The notes: generated from the sequence alone by a model not told the origin. Shown: positions 1 through 8,261, numbered from the stretch's first letter. The stretch: 64,000 nt of DNA from Fermentibacter sp963718745 [NCBI: Candidatus Fermentibacterota bacterium] (GCA_963718745.1 OY970370.1:1426001-1490000), one strand, 5' to 3'. Numbers and translations are program-made.

Positions 1-56
1 CTGATGACGAGCCCGATTGCCGAGCTGCAGGCGATTGCCAGGAGAAGATCGACCAA
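1..56 (-). CDS. N-terminus of a membrane or exported protein, cut by the window edge
   Basis: A minus-strand reading frame starts with TTG at 54-56 and runs off the left end of the window. A strong Shine-Dalgarno AGGAGGT lies 4-5 nt before this TTG. The 18 visible residues are hydrophobic (VDLLLAIACSSAIGLVI after the start), as in a signal peptide or first membrane helix. The gene would be divergent from the DUF4097 gene that starts at 201. Function cannot be told from so little sequence; no start other than this TTG was considered likely because of the ribosome site. Confidence 0.45.
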   Translation of the reverse strand, partial: MVDLLLAIACSSAIGLVI

Positions 57-126
57 GCGTACCTCCTGATCGATGACTATATGGATTTGCAGCCGATCAG
101 ACCTCCTCTCAATTTAGAAACGAATC

Positions 127-163
127 TTGACATATTAGAAAGATTCCTTATCATTATGATAAT
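127..163. promoter_or_regulatory. Divergent promoter region with operator-like palindrome
   Basis: An AT-rich patch between two divergent genes. On the plus strand TTGACA (127-132) is followed after 16 nt by TATCAT (149-154), a fair sigma-70-type promoter for the gene at 201. Overlapping the -10 is the perfect inverted repeat TTATCATTATGATAA (148-162), and inside it ATTATGATAAT (153-163). Such a palindrome over a -10 element is typical of a repressor operator; the A/T pattern recalls Fur-type boxes, but the regulator is not identified. Confidence 0.5.
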
Positions 164-200
164 CCCGGACGCCGGGATGGGTAACAAGAAAGGAAGAATC

Positions 201-1124
201 ATGAGCGAAGAGAAGAAGGAAGTCCTCAGGATGCTCTCGGAGGGCATCATAGACGTCGACGGAGCCGAGAGACTCCTCGCCGCGCTCGACAAGGCAGCGG
301 CAACTGACGCGGGACATGGCTCCAGGCAGAGGTACGCGAGGCCTTCAGGGGCTCCGAAGACCCTGCTCGCAGAAGCGATGGACTCGATCCGGGAGACGAT
401 ATCCGGAATCGGTCCCGCGGTAAGGCTGGCAATCAACGAAGACGGGCCGGAGGATTTCGAATCCGACGAGGGTCTCTCCGGACACGGCGTGGAGATCGAC
501 CTCGGCGAAGGTGGTTTCCCGGTCGAGAAGGGCGATCTGGTGAAGGTCGTATCCCTCGGCAGGAAGTCGGCGGGGGACCTCACGGTCGAGTGCCTCGGTG
601 ACGGCGGGGCGACCGTGTCACCATCGGCAGACGTCAGGGCGTTCAGGGATGGTGACGAGATCCTGCTGCTCTGGAAGAAGGGCGATCTCGCCCTCGTACT
701 CCCCGAAGGCACCGGATCTCTGAAGGCGCGTTCCCGGGGGGGCAGCATCACCGTCACCGGGACTCCCTTCCCCGTGTCGATCAAGACGATGGGCGGAAAC
801 CTGAGCCTGATCGACGTGAGCGGGCCGTTCCACGCGAAGACCATGGGCGGCAACATGAAGCTCGGCCTGAAGGGATCCGCTTCGGGCAGCTCCTCCGCGA
901 CTACGATGGGCGGAAACATCGAGATCGGGCTGGATCCGGAGGCGCGTGCCTCTCTCGGGCTCGAGCTCGAGACGATGGGCGGCAGGATAACGGGCGACGT
1001 GCGCGGATCCTCTGGCGGAATGCCCGGCAGGGCCTCGTACAGGACCGGCGAGGACCGGCCGCACCAGCTCAAGGCCAGGACGATGGGCGGCGACATCATC
1101 ACGAGCGGAGGAAGCGATGCGTAA
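201..1124 (+). CDS. DUF4097-type protein with N-terminal SHOCT-like segment
   Basis: 307 residues. Start chosen at the ATG at 201, which has AAGGAAG just upstream; the frame is open further back to 81 but that ATG lacks a ribosome site and would cover the promoter. Residues 1-30 form a SHOCT-like helix pair (pattern LSEGIIDVDGAERLL). The C-terminal half holds at least five spaced TMGG-x motifs, the repeated turns of the right-handed beta-solenoid seen in DUF4097/YvlB-type proteins. No signal peptide or membrane segment is evident. The next gene overlaps by 8 nt and encodes a DUF2089 protein ending in a similar SHOCT-like segment, so the pair probably works together. Role unknown; related proteins are often linked to envelope stress responses. 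Confidence 0.75.
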   Translation: MSEEKKEVLRMLSEGIIDVDGAERLLAALDKAAATDAGHGSRQRYARPSGAPKTLLAEAMDSIRETISGIGPAVRLAINEDGPEDFESDEGLSGHGVEIDLGEGGFPVEKGDLVKVVSLGRKSAGDLTVECLGDGGATVSPSADVRAFRDGDEILLLWKKGDLALVLPEGTGSLKARSRGGSITVTGTPFPVSIKTMGGNLSLIDVSGPFHAKTMGGNMKLGLKGSASGSSSATTMGGNIEIGLDPEARASLGLELETMGGRITGDVRGSSGGMPGRASYRTGEDRPHQLKARTMGGDIITSGGSDA

Positions 1125-1485
1125 TCCGCCGCTCCCCCCGAGGTGTCCATCCTGCTCGGACCTGCTCGTGGTGACCAGGCTGGTCTGTCCTTCCTGCGGG
1201 TCCGAGATCACGGGAGAGTTCGACCCCTGCCCGGCCTGCACCCTCGAAGGCGAACAGCGGAGGATCTTCGATTCGTTCCTGTCCTCGCGGGGCAATCTCC
1301 GGGAGGTGCAGAGGATCCTGGGCGTCTCGTACCCCACGGCGCGCCTCAGGATGGAGGAGGTCTTCAGGTCGCTGGAGCAGGCCTGGGAGCGCGAAAAGCC
1401 TGAACCGACAAGCATTCTCACACGTCTCAGATCGGGAGATATCGACCTGGACGAAGCTCTGCGCCTTCTTGGCGGCGATGCCTGA
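1117..1485 (+). CDS. DUF2089 family zinc-ribbon/HTH protein
   Basis: 122 residues. The N-terminus has two CxxC zinc-ribbon pairs (CPSC near residue 9 and CPSC near 24) plus a further CPAC at about 38, followed by a helix-turn-helix-like stretch (GNLREVQRILGVSYPTARLR, about residues 60-80). This is the DUF2089 arrangement, thought to be a transcriptional or nucleic-acid binding protein. The last 25 residues (SGDIDLDEALRLL) are a SHOCT-like segment matching the one at the N-terminus of the upstream protein. It overlaps the upstream gene by 8 nt and is translationally coupled. It may regulate its own operon; that is an inference. Confidence 0.8.
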   Translation: MRNPPLPPRCPSCSDLLVVTRLVCPSCGSEITGEFDPCPACTLEGEQRRIFDSFLSSRGNLREVQRILGVSYPTARLRMEEVFRSLEQAWEREKPEPTSILTRLRSGDIDLDEALRLLGGDA

Positions 1486-1849
1486 AGCTATCCCGATGAA
1501 GGAGCCTGCATTGCCTCTTGACGCAGGCGCACGGACAGATGAGAATCATTCTGCTCGAGGCGGGGGCTTCGAGCTGGATGTGGTTCCGGGGCTTGCCCGG
1601 ATGGGTTCACGGTTCGGAAAGAGAGCCTGGTCCTATTATCCTCTGTGTCTTTTCAAGACCTGCTGCCCGCCGCGCGTTCTCACCCCGCAGTTCTGGTTTC
1701 TCGTCAAGACTCGCAAGGATGGATGGCTTCGCGCATGTCGCGACGCTGTCCGGGCCGCTCGTTTCGAGCACCTGCCGGATTCCCGGAAGGGTTGGACCTT
1801 CACCACGACCTCGTTCAACAGGGGTTTGACCCCGGAAAGGCAGGTGCTT
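1486..1849. other. Non-coding stretch, probable long leader of the RRM gene
   Basis: 364 bases with no convincing coding frame, tRNA or repeat. A TATTAT box lies at 1634-1639 with only a weak -35. Just before the next gene a short hairpin (GGGGT-TTG-ACCCC, 1821-1833) abuts the GGAAAGG ribosome site. A leader of about 200 nt would fit the long leaders seen on cold-shock-type RNA-binding protein genes, but this is not proven. Confidence 0.35.
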
Positions 1850-2143
1850 ATGGGAAACAAACTGTTTATCGGCGGTCTAGCTTGGGCGACCACTGACATC
1901 ACCCTCCGCGATGCGTTCGCGCCTCACGGGCAGGTTCGCGAGGCCCGGGTCGTCCTGGACAAGGAGACCGGGCGTTCCCGCGGATTCGGCTTCGTGACCT
2001 TCGCTACGGAGGAGGAAGCCGCAAAGGCCAAGGATGCCATGAACGGCGCCATGATCGACGGCAGACCGGTGCGCGTAGACTTCTCGCAGGAGAAGGACAG
2101 GGGCGACAGGCCCCCGATGCGCAGGCCCGTCCGCAACGACTGA
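1850..2143 (+). CDS. RRM-domain RNA-binding protein (cold-inducible type)
   Basis: 97 residues, one RNA recognition motif and a short basic tail. RNP2 is LFIGGL (residues 5-10) and RNP1 is RGFGFVTF (about 44-51), both with the aromatic residues that stack on RNA bases. Start is the ATG at 1850 with GGAAAGG about 9 nt upstream; the frame is open much further upstream but that part reads as noise. Length and layout match the small glycine-poor Rbp proteins of cyanobacteria and other bacteria, which bind single-stranded RNA and are often cold-induced. Monocistronic, with a hairpin terminator directly after it. Confidence 0.92.
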   Translation: MGNKLFIGGLAWATTDITLRDAFAPHGQVREARVVLDKETGRSRGFGFVTFATEEEAAKAKDAMNGAMIDGRPVRVDFSQEKDRGDRPPMRRPVRND

Positions 2144-2163
2144 CCGCCGGTAGACGACCGGAT

Positions 2164-2195
2164 GGAGGGGGCGGGTCCCGGATCCGCCCCCTTCC
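2164..2195 (+). terminator. Hairpin terminator after RRM gene
   Basis: GC-rich inverted repeat (GGGGGCGG paired with CCGCCCCC, loop of about 9 nt) followed by CTTCCCTT. The T tract is poor, so termination may be weak. Confidence 0.6.
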
Positions 2196-2228
2196 CTTGA
2201 ACTGATCGAGTCCGAACCCGGAGGCCGC

Positions 2229-3422
2229 ATGAGAGAGGGCAGGAAGCTGGCTGCGTTCCTCGGAATCGAGAGGAGCATCGCAGGACTCCTCGCGATGGTC
2301 GTCCTCGTCGGTGCCGGCGAGCGCATGGCAGAGAGGTTCCTTCCCCTCTACCTCACGATACTCGGCGGAGGGGCCGTCTCGATCGGGCTGCTCGGTGGGA
2401 TGGACAACCTCCTCTCGGCGCTCTACTCCCTTCCAGGAGCCTGGCTGGCCGAGAAACTCGGCCTCAAGAAGTCCCTGCTCCTCTTCAACGCCATCGCCAT
2501 GGCAGGCTTCGCGCTCGTCATCGCCGTCCCCACCTGGGAGGCCGTCCTTGCGGCCTCGGCCCTGTTCCTCAGCTGGACTGCGATATCCCTGCCGGCGACG
2601 ATGGCTCTGGTCGCGGAGGTGCTTCCAAAGTCGAAGAGGACCATGGGCGTATCGGTCCACTCCCTCGTCAGGCGGATACCCATGGCTCTCGGTCCGGTGA
2701 TCGGAGGCTCCCTGATCGACTCCATGGGTGAGGCGAGGGGGATCAGAACGGCCTTCGTGGCTGCTTTCGCGATGGCCGGCCTGGCCGCCCTTCTCCAGCA
2801 GAGGCTGGTCAGATCGGACAGGGGTGCACCCGTCAGGGAGGGGAACCCCCTCAGGCTCATCCCGGCCATGTCTCCGGACCTGCGAAACCTTCTCGCTTCC
2901 GACATCCTGATAAGGTTCTGCGAACAGATCCCCTACTCCTTCGTCGTCATCTGGTGCATGAGGGTCACGCGGGCGGCCGGCGGCCTGGAGTTCGGCCTGC
3001 TGACCACGATCGAAATGGTCACGGCCATGCTCGTCTACATCCCTGTCGCCATACTGGCGGATCGCGCTGGCAAGAAGCCCTTCGTCGCGATGACCTTCGT
3101 CTTCTTCACGGCTTTCCCGCTGGCCCTGATGCACGCCAGGTCGCTCGAGGCCCTTGCGCTTGTCTTCGTCCTGAGGGGGCTCAAGGAGTTCGGAGAACCC
3201 TCCAGGAAGGCCCTGATCATGGACCTCGCCCCGGAGGGCAGGAAGGCCGGGATGTTCGGCGCATACTACCTGGTCAGGGATACCGTCGTATCGTTCGCAG
3301 CCTTCGGCGGCGCATTCCTCTGGCAGGTCTCCCCGGAGCTGAACCTGTACGTGGCGGCGTTCTTCGGCGCGGTCGGCACCGTCTGGTTCATCGCCAGGGG
3401 GCGGGCGCCGGTCCCCGGCTAG
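2229..3422 (+). CDS. MFS transporter
   Basis: 397 residues with about 11-12 hydrophobic segments spread along the length, typical of the major facilitator superfamily. Between segments 2 and 3 the loop reads LAEKLGLKKS, and the matching loop in the second half reads LADRAGKKP, the two half-repeat signatures of MFS carriers. Start at ATG 2229 with GGAGG just upstream. The substrate cannot be told. The 3' end overlaps the convergent esterase gene by 4 nt. Confidence 0.85.
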   Translation: MREGRKLAAFLGIERSIAGLLAMVVLVGAGERMAERFLPLYLTILGGGAVSIGLLGGMDNLLSALYSLPGAWLAEKLGLKKSLLLFNAIAMAGFALVIAVPTWEAVLAASALFLSWTAISLPATMALVAEVLPKSKRTMGVSVHSLVRRIPMALGPVIGGSLIDSMGEARGIRTAFVAAFAMAGLAALLQQRLVRSDRGAPVREGNPLRLIPAMSPDLRNLLASDILIRFCEQIPYSFVVIWCMRVTRAAGGLEFGLLTTIEMVTAMLVYIPVAILADRAGKKPFVAMTFVFFTAFPLALMHARSLEALALVFVLRGLKEFGEPSRKALIMDLAPEGRKAGMFGAYYLVRDTVVSFAAFGGAFLWQVSPELNLYVAAFFGAVGTVWFIARGRAPVPG

Positions 3423-4507
3423 TCCCTCCGGATCCCCGCTTCCGGATCCTCCATCCAATCCAGGGCTTCCTCGAGTGTCCGGACGTCGACCGTATGCGCT
3501 CCGTCGAACTCGACCATGACTGCGTCGCACCCGAGGGAGTCGAAGAGGGAGTATGCCCTGCGGCTTTCCGAGAGGTCGACGATTCGGTCATCGGTCCCGT
3601 GGGCTACGAATACCCGGAGCTCCCGCGCCGCAGGAGGAGCCTCCAGGAACGGCGCAGGGTCTTCGACGTAGCCGCCGAATCCGATTATCCCGTCGATGAC
3701 GTCCGGGCTGGCGAATCCCGCGAGGTAGGCGAGAGCGCAGCCCTGCGAGAAGCCGAGAAGACATGTGGAGGAGGGGGCGTAGCGCGCCTGCAGCTCGAGG
3801 ACCACGTTCCTCACAAGCTCCGAGGAGAGATCCAGGGAGGCTTCGTACACGGTCGAGTCGGATTCCGACCATGTCGACCAGCTGTAGCCTGTCTCCCGGC
3901 CGGAGGACATGGCATAGGGCGTCTCGGGGATGGCAAAGATGAGTTCGTGAGATTCCATCCTGCCGTACAATCCGAGGAAATCCTCCGCGTTCGAGCCGTA
4001 TCCGTGCAGACCCACCACCAGGGGGAGCATCGCTCCCGGATCGTAGTCGGCCGGCAGGATGACCCTGACCGGGATCATGCTCCCTGCTGCGACATGTATT
4101 GTTTCTCCGGAAGCCGCATCCTGCCCTGTCGCCGCAGCGATCAGGCTGTCGAGCGTGGACGAGAAGACTGCGCTCTCCCTTACTGCGTCGAAATCAGGAT
4201 CACCGGACGCGTAGGCCGGGTCGTCGAATCCGGCTCGGACTGCGGCTGTCAGATAGGCGGCCGCGAGCGAATCTTCTCCCATCAGACCGAAGGAGCAGGC
4301 CGCGTTGTAGATGGCGTTCGAGTTCGAGACATCGTGCCGCAGCAGCTCGACATAGCCGGCCGCAGCCGCCTCCCAGTCACCGGTGTCGTATGCCCCCCGT
4401 GCGACCGCCTCGAGGGAGTCCAGATCCACCGCAAGGAATGCGCCGCGGGAGGGGTCGATCCCCTCGGCGGATGCTGCAAGGGTCATCAGTAGAATCGGGA
4501 CTACCAT
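3419..4507 (-). CDS. Secreted alpha/beta-hydrolase (esterase) with TPR-like N-terminal part
   Basis: 362 residues. The N-terminus is a short signal peptide (cleavage probably near ASA-EG). Residues about 30-110 are helical and TPR-like (AYDTGDWEAAAAGYVELLR). The C-terminal half is a carboxylesterase/phospholipase-type alpha/beta hydrolase: oxyanion region GLHGYGSN, nucleophile Ser in GFSQG, Asp in HGTDDRIV and His in DGAHTV complete the triad. Likely acts outside the cytoplasm on an ester substrate. The ATG at 4507 follows AGAAGGA almost directly, so the exact start is uncertain. It is convergent with the MFS gene and runs in the same direction as the AOR cluster upstream of it, 107 nt away. 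Confidence 0.8.
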   Translation of the reverse strand: MVVPILLMTLAASAEGIDPSRGAFLAVDLDSLEAVARGAYDTGDWEAAAAGYVELLRHDVSNSNAIYNAACSFGLMGEDSLAAAYLTAAVRAGFDDPAYASGDPDFDAVRESAVFSSTLDSLIAAATGQDAASGETIHVAAGSMIPVRVILPADYDPGAMLPLVVGLHGYGSNAEDFLGLYGRMESHELIFAIPETPYAMSSGRETGYSWSTWSESDSTVYEASLDLSSELVRNVVLELQARYAPSSTCLLGFSQGCALAYLAGFASPDVIDGIIGFGGYVEDPAPFLEAPPAARELRVFVAHGTDDRIVDLSESRRAYSLFDSLGCDAVMVEFDGAHTVDVRTLEEALDWMEDPEAGIRRD

Positions 4508-4614
4508 TCCTTCTACCAGCCTTTCGCCCGATTCGCCATGACTCGGGCATATTCCTGATCATGCGGCAGGCTCGAGGCAGGATGGCGTCCCGTTGCCCCC
4601 GGAACCCGTCGAGG

Positions 4615-4812
4615 CTAGCCGCCGCTCATCAGGTGCAGCACGTCGACATCGGCACCATCCGCAACATCCGTTCCGGAATAGGTGCCCCGCGGTACGAGGA
4701 CCCCGTCCAGCCTGACGACGAGCAGAGGGAATGTGAACCTCCTGTCGTCCAGCACGTCCTGAACGGTCATGCCCTCCCGCCAGGGATGAGGAGAACCGTT
4801 GACGGTGATCAC
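4615..4812 (-). CDS. ThiS/MoaD-like sulfur carrier protein
   Basis: 65 residues with a beta-grasp pattern beginning ITVNG and ending in the Gly-Gly tail (LHLMSGG) that is adenylated and thiocarboxylated in ThiS/MoaD proteins. The GTG start overlaps, as GTGA, the stop of the frame that continues the aldehyde ferredoxin oxidoreductase. MoaD-like genes commonly sit with tungsten AOR genes, where they serve the pyranopterin cofactor. The probable activating E1 enzyme is the ThiF-like gene at 7605. Whether it serves thiamine or tungstopterin is not shown; context favours the cofactor of AOR. Confidence 0.8.
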   Translation of the reverse strand: MITVNGSPHPWREGMTVQDVLDDRRFTFPLLVVRLDGVLVPRGTYSGTDVADGADVDVLHLMSGG

Positions 4813-4898
4813 GGGAGGAGCGGCCGGACAACCTCCAGGACCTCGGGATAGTCGATCCCCAGATCATGGAGGGTCTCCACGGTCGGCACTCCCTCCCT
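4809..4898 (-). other. Out-of-frame C-terminal tail of AOR
   Basis: This frame encodes GVPTVETLHDLGIDYPEV and ends in RPLLP, closing with a TGA that overlaps the GTG of the sulfur-carrier gene. AOR proteins usually end with a helix reading close to G-[VI]-P-T-x-E-x-L-x-x-L-G-[LI] directly after the RGW motif, so this is the true end of the upstream enzyme. The displaced frame starts within GGGAGGGA (minus strand of 4891-4898). Causes could be a real 1-nt insertion, a programmed shift, or an assembly error in a homopolymer. Confidence 0.75.
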
Positions 4899-6981
4899 GC
4901 GTCCAGCCCTTGCGCCTGTACACCGCGTCGAGGAGCTGCTCGTACCTGTCCTCCCGGTAGGCGCGAAGGGCGGCGAGCCTTGCGGCCGTGTCCATGCCTC
5001 CGGGGTCGATTCCGACGAGTTCTCTGAGCTGCTTGTCGTACCTGTCCGCCCGGGACTCATACTCTTCGACAGTGACCGGACCCATCATCCGGTAGGGCGG
5101 CCGGTCGTCCTGCCTCCGGCCCATACCCAGCCTTATGCAGAGCACCTTCTGGAAGTTGTAGACCCTGGCGGACTGCCTGATGAGGCCCTCCCGGTCCAGC
5201 TCGTTCCCGGTGACGGCCTTGTAGATGTCCAGGTAGTTGGCGACGTGCTCCGGGACCTTGGCGGGCTCGTCGGTACCGGCGTTGTCCGCAGGTTCGATGT
5301 CGTTCCAGGGGAGCTTGCATAGGCCCTGGAGACCGAACCAGGTCCTGAACATCGGGAAGTAATAGAGCGCCTCGGCCTTGTCCTCGAAGGTCGGGATCCG
5401 GTTGTTCACCATGTCCATGAAGATCAGCCAGGCCTCGTCGTGCTGGGGGCCCTTGAGCGCCATGCTGTAGCCGCCCTGCTGGGCGAGCGATTCCTTGGAC
5501 ACGTACTGGGAGTATTCGAGGCCCTTGCACTCGCATCCGATGTCCTGGAGCAGCTTCGGATCGGCTCCGTAGTGCTCGGCGAAGTACTTCTTCATGCGGC
5601 GGACACCCAGGCCGGCCACGAGCCCGAAGCCCTCCCCGCGCGCTATCCGGTGGAGCATCTCCAGCACCGCGGCCCTGTTGCCCCACTCCATCACCAGCCC
5701 GCCCGTGCGTTCCGAATCGAGGATGCCCTTCTCCCAGCATTCCATGATGAATGCCGTCATCGTCCCGAACGAGATCGTATCGAGGCCGTACGTGTCGCAG
5801 TAGAAGTTGATCTCCATGACCGCCTGAGGATCGAAGAGCCCGATGTTCGATCCGCAGCCGGCGACTGTCTCGTATTCCGGGCCGTCCACCGTGACTCTGT
5901 GACCGGCGTATGGACCTGTGAGCAGCTCGAAACCGTCGGCGGCCTTCGCACAGGCCATGGTGCAGCCGTACCAGCACCCGTCGGGCAGGCCGTGGGTGAC
6001 CATCGCGGAGAATGCGTGGGAGTTGAGCCGGCTGGAATCGGGATGGCTCCCGAACTTGAAGTTGTGGGTGGGGAGCAGGTCGTACTCGTCCATGATCTCG
6101 GTCAGGTGTGCCGTCCCGATCTCGCGCATCCTGCACTGAGTGTCGTCCAGGGTGATTATCTCCCTGTGCAGCTTGAGTCCGGTCTCCTGGAGCTTCGCGA
6201 GGTCTGCGGGGTTGTTGGAGGAGACATCCAGCCCGGAAAACTTGACGACCAGGGCCTTTATCTTCTTGTCCCTCAAAACGGTGCCCAGGCCGCCCCTGCC
6301 GGCCTGCTTGAGCCGGGCCACCTTCCTGCGCTTGTCGTAGAAGGAGAAGTTCAGGCAGCCCAGAAAGGCGTGCTCGGCGCCGCGGCCGGCGGAGACGGAG
6401 GAGATGTGCGCCTTGTCATCCTCGTTCGTCGCGAACATCTCGACCATCTGCTCGGCCAGCACATGGCTGTCGACGGCCTCCCCCGGCGCCTCGAAGATCC
6501 TCACCACTCCCTCGTCGCCATCTATGTACACTATCACGTCGCGTTCGGCCTTCCCCTGGACCTCCAGCGCATCGAAGCCTGCGAACTTGAGGTAGGGGCC
6601 GAAGTACCCGCCGACGTTGCTGTCGATCGGAACGCCGGTCATCGGGGAGATGGAGACAACGAGGGACTTGCCGGAACCCGGATAGTTCGTGTTCCCGCAG
6701 ATCGGACCCATCGCGATGTTTATCTCGTTCTCGGGATCGTTCCATCTGGTAGTGGGTTTGACGGCGTCCCAGAGGAGCCGCAGGCCGTATCCCTTCCCTC
6801 CGGTGAACTTTGCCTTCATGTCGGCCGACACCGGCTTCTCGGCGATCCTGCCGTCACCGACGTTGACGTAGAGAGTCCTGTCGTTGTAGCCTCTGACGAC
6901 CGGACGCCTCTCGTACCTGTACTCGGCTGTCTGCCTGTGACCCGCCCTGATGGCGTCGATGTCGAATGCCCTTTCCGTCAT
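4864..6981 (-). CDS. aor: Aldehyde:ferredoxin oxidoreductase, tungsten type (3' end frameshifted)
   Basis: 705 residues as written. AOR-family enzymes oxidise aldehydes (or reduce acids) with a tungsten bis-pyranopterin and one [4Fe-4S] cluster, passing electrons to ferredoxin. The cluster ligands are visible as C-x3-C-x3-C at 336/340/344 and a fourth Cys at about 555 in GLCKLPW. The N-terminal pyranopterin-binding beta domain is present (GGKGYGLRLLWD; MGPICG). The ATG overlaps the stop of the upstream polyferredoxin gene (ATGA). The C-terminus is odd: after YRRKGWTQ the frame gives ten stray residues and stops at 4864, whereas the neighbouring frame continues with GVPTVETLHDLGI, the usual AOR ending. 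A 1-nt change in the G-run at 4891-4898 would restore it. Confidence 0.93.
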   Translation of the reverse strand: MTERAFDIDAIRAGHRQTAEYRYERRPVVRGYNDRTLYVNVGDGRIAEKPVSADMKAKFTGGKGYGLRLLWDAVKPTTRWNDPENEINIAMGPICGNTNYPGSGKSLVVSISPMTGVPIDSNVGGYFGPYLKFAGFDALEVQGKAERDVIVYIDGDEGVVRIFEAPGEAVDSHVLAEQMVEMFATNEDDKAHISSVSAGRGAEHAFLGCLNFSFYDKRRKVARLKQAGRGGLGTVLRDKKIKALVVKFSGLDVSSNNPADLAKLQETGLKLHREIITLDDTQCRMREIGTAHLTEIMDEYDLLPTHNFKFGSHPDSSRLNSHAFSAMVTHGLPDGCWYGCTMACAKAADGFELLTGPYAGHRVTVDGPEYETVAGCGSNIGLFDPQAVMEINFYCDTYGLDTISFGTMTAFIMECWEKGILDSERTGGLVMEWGNRAAVLEMLHRIARGEGFGLVAGLGVRRMKKYFAEHYGADPKLLQDIGCECKGLEYSQYVSKESLAQQGGYSMALKGPQHDEAWLIFMDMVNNRIPTFEDKAEALYYFPMFRTWFGLQGLCKLPWNDIEPADNAGTDEPAKVPEHVANYLDIYKAVTGNELDREGLIRQSARVYNFQKVLCIRLGMGRRQDDRPPYRMMGPVTVEEYESRADRYDKQLRELVGIDPGGMDTAARLAALRAYREDRYEQLLDAVYRRKGWTQGGSADRGDPP

Positions 6982-7382
6982 GATATCTCCTCGACTACGA
7001 TTCCGATGGCCCCGGTGGGGCATTTGCGCGCGCACGCCCCGCAGGCGATGCACTTGAACGGGTTGGGCAGCCCGGGGACATGCCTCATCGCGCCGATGGG
7101 ACAGACCGCAACGCATGCGAGACAGCCGACGCAGAGCTTCCTGTCCAGGATTACCACTCCCTGCGCGGACACGGACAGGGCCTTCACCGGGCACTCCGCG
7201 ACACACAGGCGGCATGTCTGGTCGCAGACGACTATCTCGTGCCCCGAGCCTTCGGGGGTGATGCTGATGCATGACCTGGAGGGGTCGTCCACCTTGAAGA
7301 AGAGGGTGGAACAGGCCGTCATGCATGCTCCGCAGCCGATGCATCTGGCGTTGTCCCGGCCCAGTCGCTTTACTGAAGGCAC
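6978..7382 (-). CDS. Polyferredoxin with four 4Fe-4S motifs, AOR electron-transfer partner
   Basis: 134 residues. Four cysteine clusters are visible: CIGCGAC near the N-terminus, CRLC...CP near residue 60, CVGCLACVAVCP near 80 and CIACGACARKCP near 110. Start is the GTG at 7380-7382, preceded by a very strong GGAGGAGGAGG; the longer open frame reaching 7979 overlaps the divergent ThiF-like gene and is rejected. The stop overlaps the AOR start (ATGA), so the two are co-translated. It resembles the AorB-type subunit that carries electrons between AOR and other redox partners. Confidence 0.85.
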   Translation of the reverse strand: MPSVKRLGRDNARCIGCGACMTACSTLFFKVDDPSRSCISITPEGSGHEIVVCDQTCRLCVAECPVKALSVSAQGVVILDRKLCVGCLACVAVCPIGAMRHVPGLPNPFKCIACGACARKCPTGAIGIVVEEIS

Positions 7383-7604
7383 GGATCCACCTCCTCCTCC
7401 ATCGCGGCGACCCTGCGCCGGAAAATGGCCGATGATGCCCTTCACGGACCGGTTCCCCGGGGTGGTTCGGAGCCGCTCCCCGGAGGCCGGACCCGGTCTT
7501 TTCAGCGCGTCAAACCTAGCTTCCGCCCGGACTTCTGGCAATACTGTACGCATGGCCGGCGTTGGGAGAATCAACTGAAACGAGCCGGGAGGGGAGTGCA
7601 GCGA

Positions 7605-8261
7605 ATGAACCCCAGCTGTCCTGACTCTTCCTGTCCGGGAGACAGGATGCAGGATTCTGCATCGGAGTCGGACGACATCTTCAGGGATAATCCGCCCGGC
7701 GTCAGGGTGGCGCTCGCATCCTGCTGCGCGGGGCTCGCCGGAGCGGGAGGGATAGGATCCAACGTCGCCATGCTGCTCGCAAGGGCGGGAGTAGGGCGGC
7801 TGGTGGTGGTGGATGATGATGTCGTCGAGGCGGCGAATCTCAACCGCCAGAGCTATTTCCTCGACCAGACCGGACTCCCGAAGGTGGATGCGCTTGCAGA
7901 AGGCATCCGGAGGATCGGTGCCGGGACGGTGGTGGTCCCCGTGTCCGAGAGGCTGGTCCAGGGAGGGTTCTGCAGGCATTACGAGACCTGCGACATAATC
8001 ATAGAGGCGCTGGACGATGCCGCGACCAAGGTCATGGCGCTCGAGGAGTGGATCACCGGCCTGCCCGGGATCCCGATAGTCGCGGCGTCAGGCATTGCAG
8101 GCACCGGGGACTGCGGGTCGATGAGGGTCGAGCGGCACGGATCGGTCTCGATAGTGGGTGATCAGGAGAGCCCCCTCTCCCTCGGCACGCTTTCGGCGAG
8201 AGTAGCGCTGGCGGCGGCGTTGATGGCGCAGGAGGCGATAGGGATACTCTTGAAGAGATGA
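7605..8261 (+). CDS. ThiF/MoeB/HesA-family adenylyltransferase
   Basis: 218 residues. The Rossmann-type ATP site is GAGGIGSNVA (about residues 46-55), followed by VVVDDDVVEAANLNRQSYF, the classic E1-like motif with the Asp and the Asn-Arg pair. Proteins of this group adenylate the C-terminal glycine of ThiS or MoaD. Start chosen at ATG 7605 with GGGAGGGGAG upstream; upstream codons in frame look non-coding. It lies divergent from the polyferredoxin-AOR-MoaD-like cluster, so it most likely activates that carrier protein. No zinc CxxC pairs are evident, as in shorter ThiF forms. Confidence 0.85.
   Translation: MNPSCPDSSCPGDRMQDSASESDDIFRDNPPGVRVALASCCAGLAGAGGIGSNVAMLLARAGVGRLVVVDDDVVEAANLNRQSYFLDQTGLPKVDALAEGIRRIGAGTVVVPVSERLVQGGFCRHYETCDIIIEALDDAATKVMALEEWITGLPGIPIVAASGIAGTGDCGSMRVERHGSVSIVGDQESPLSLGTLSARVALAAALMAQEAIGILLKR

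Noticed and set aside
81-200. N-terminal extension of the DUF4097 protein from ATG 81
   Set aside because: No ribosome site, and it would cover the promoter and palindrome; the ATG at 201 starts the conserved domain.
1486-1849. tRNA or small RNA gene in the leader of the RRM gene
   Set aside because: No cloverleaf, T-loop consensus or terminator was found; only a short hairpin at the ribosome site.
5440-7578. 712-residue open frame on the plus strand opposite the AOR and polyferredoxin genes
   Set aside because: It is the antisense shadow of well-identified genes; long open frames on the other strand are common in GC-rich DNA.
7383-7979. Longer polyferredoxin with a 199-residue N-terminal extension
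   Set aside because: It overlaps the divergent ThiF-like gene, and a GTG with GGAGGAGGAGG gives a standard-length protein.
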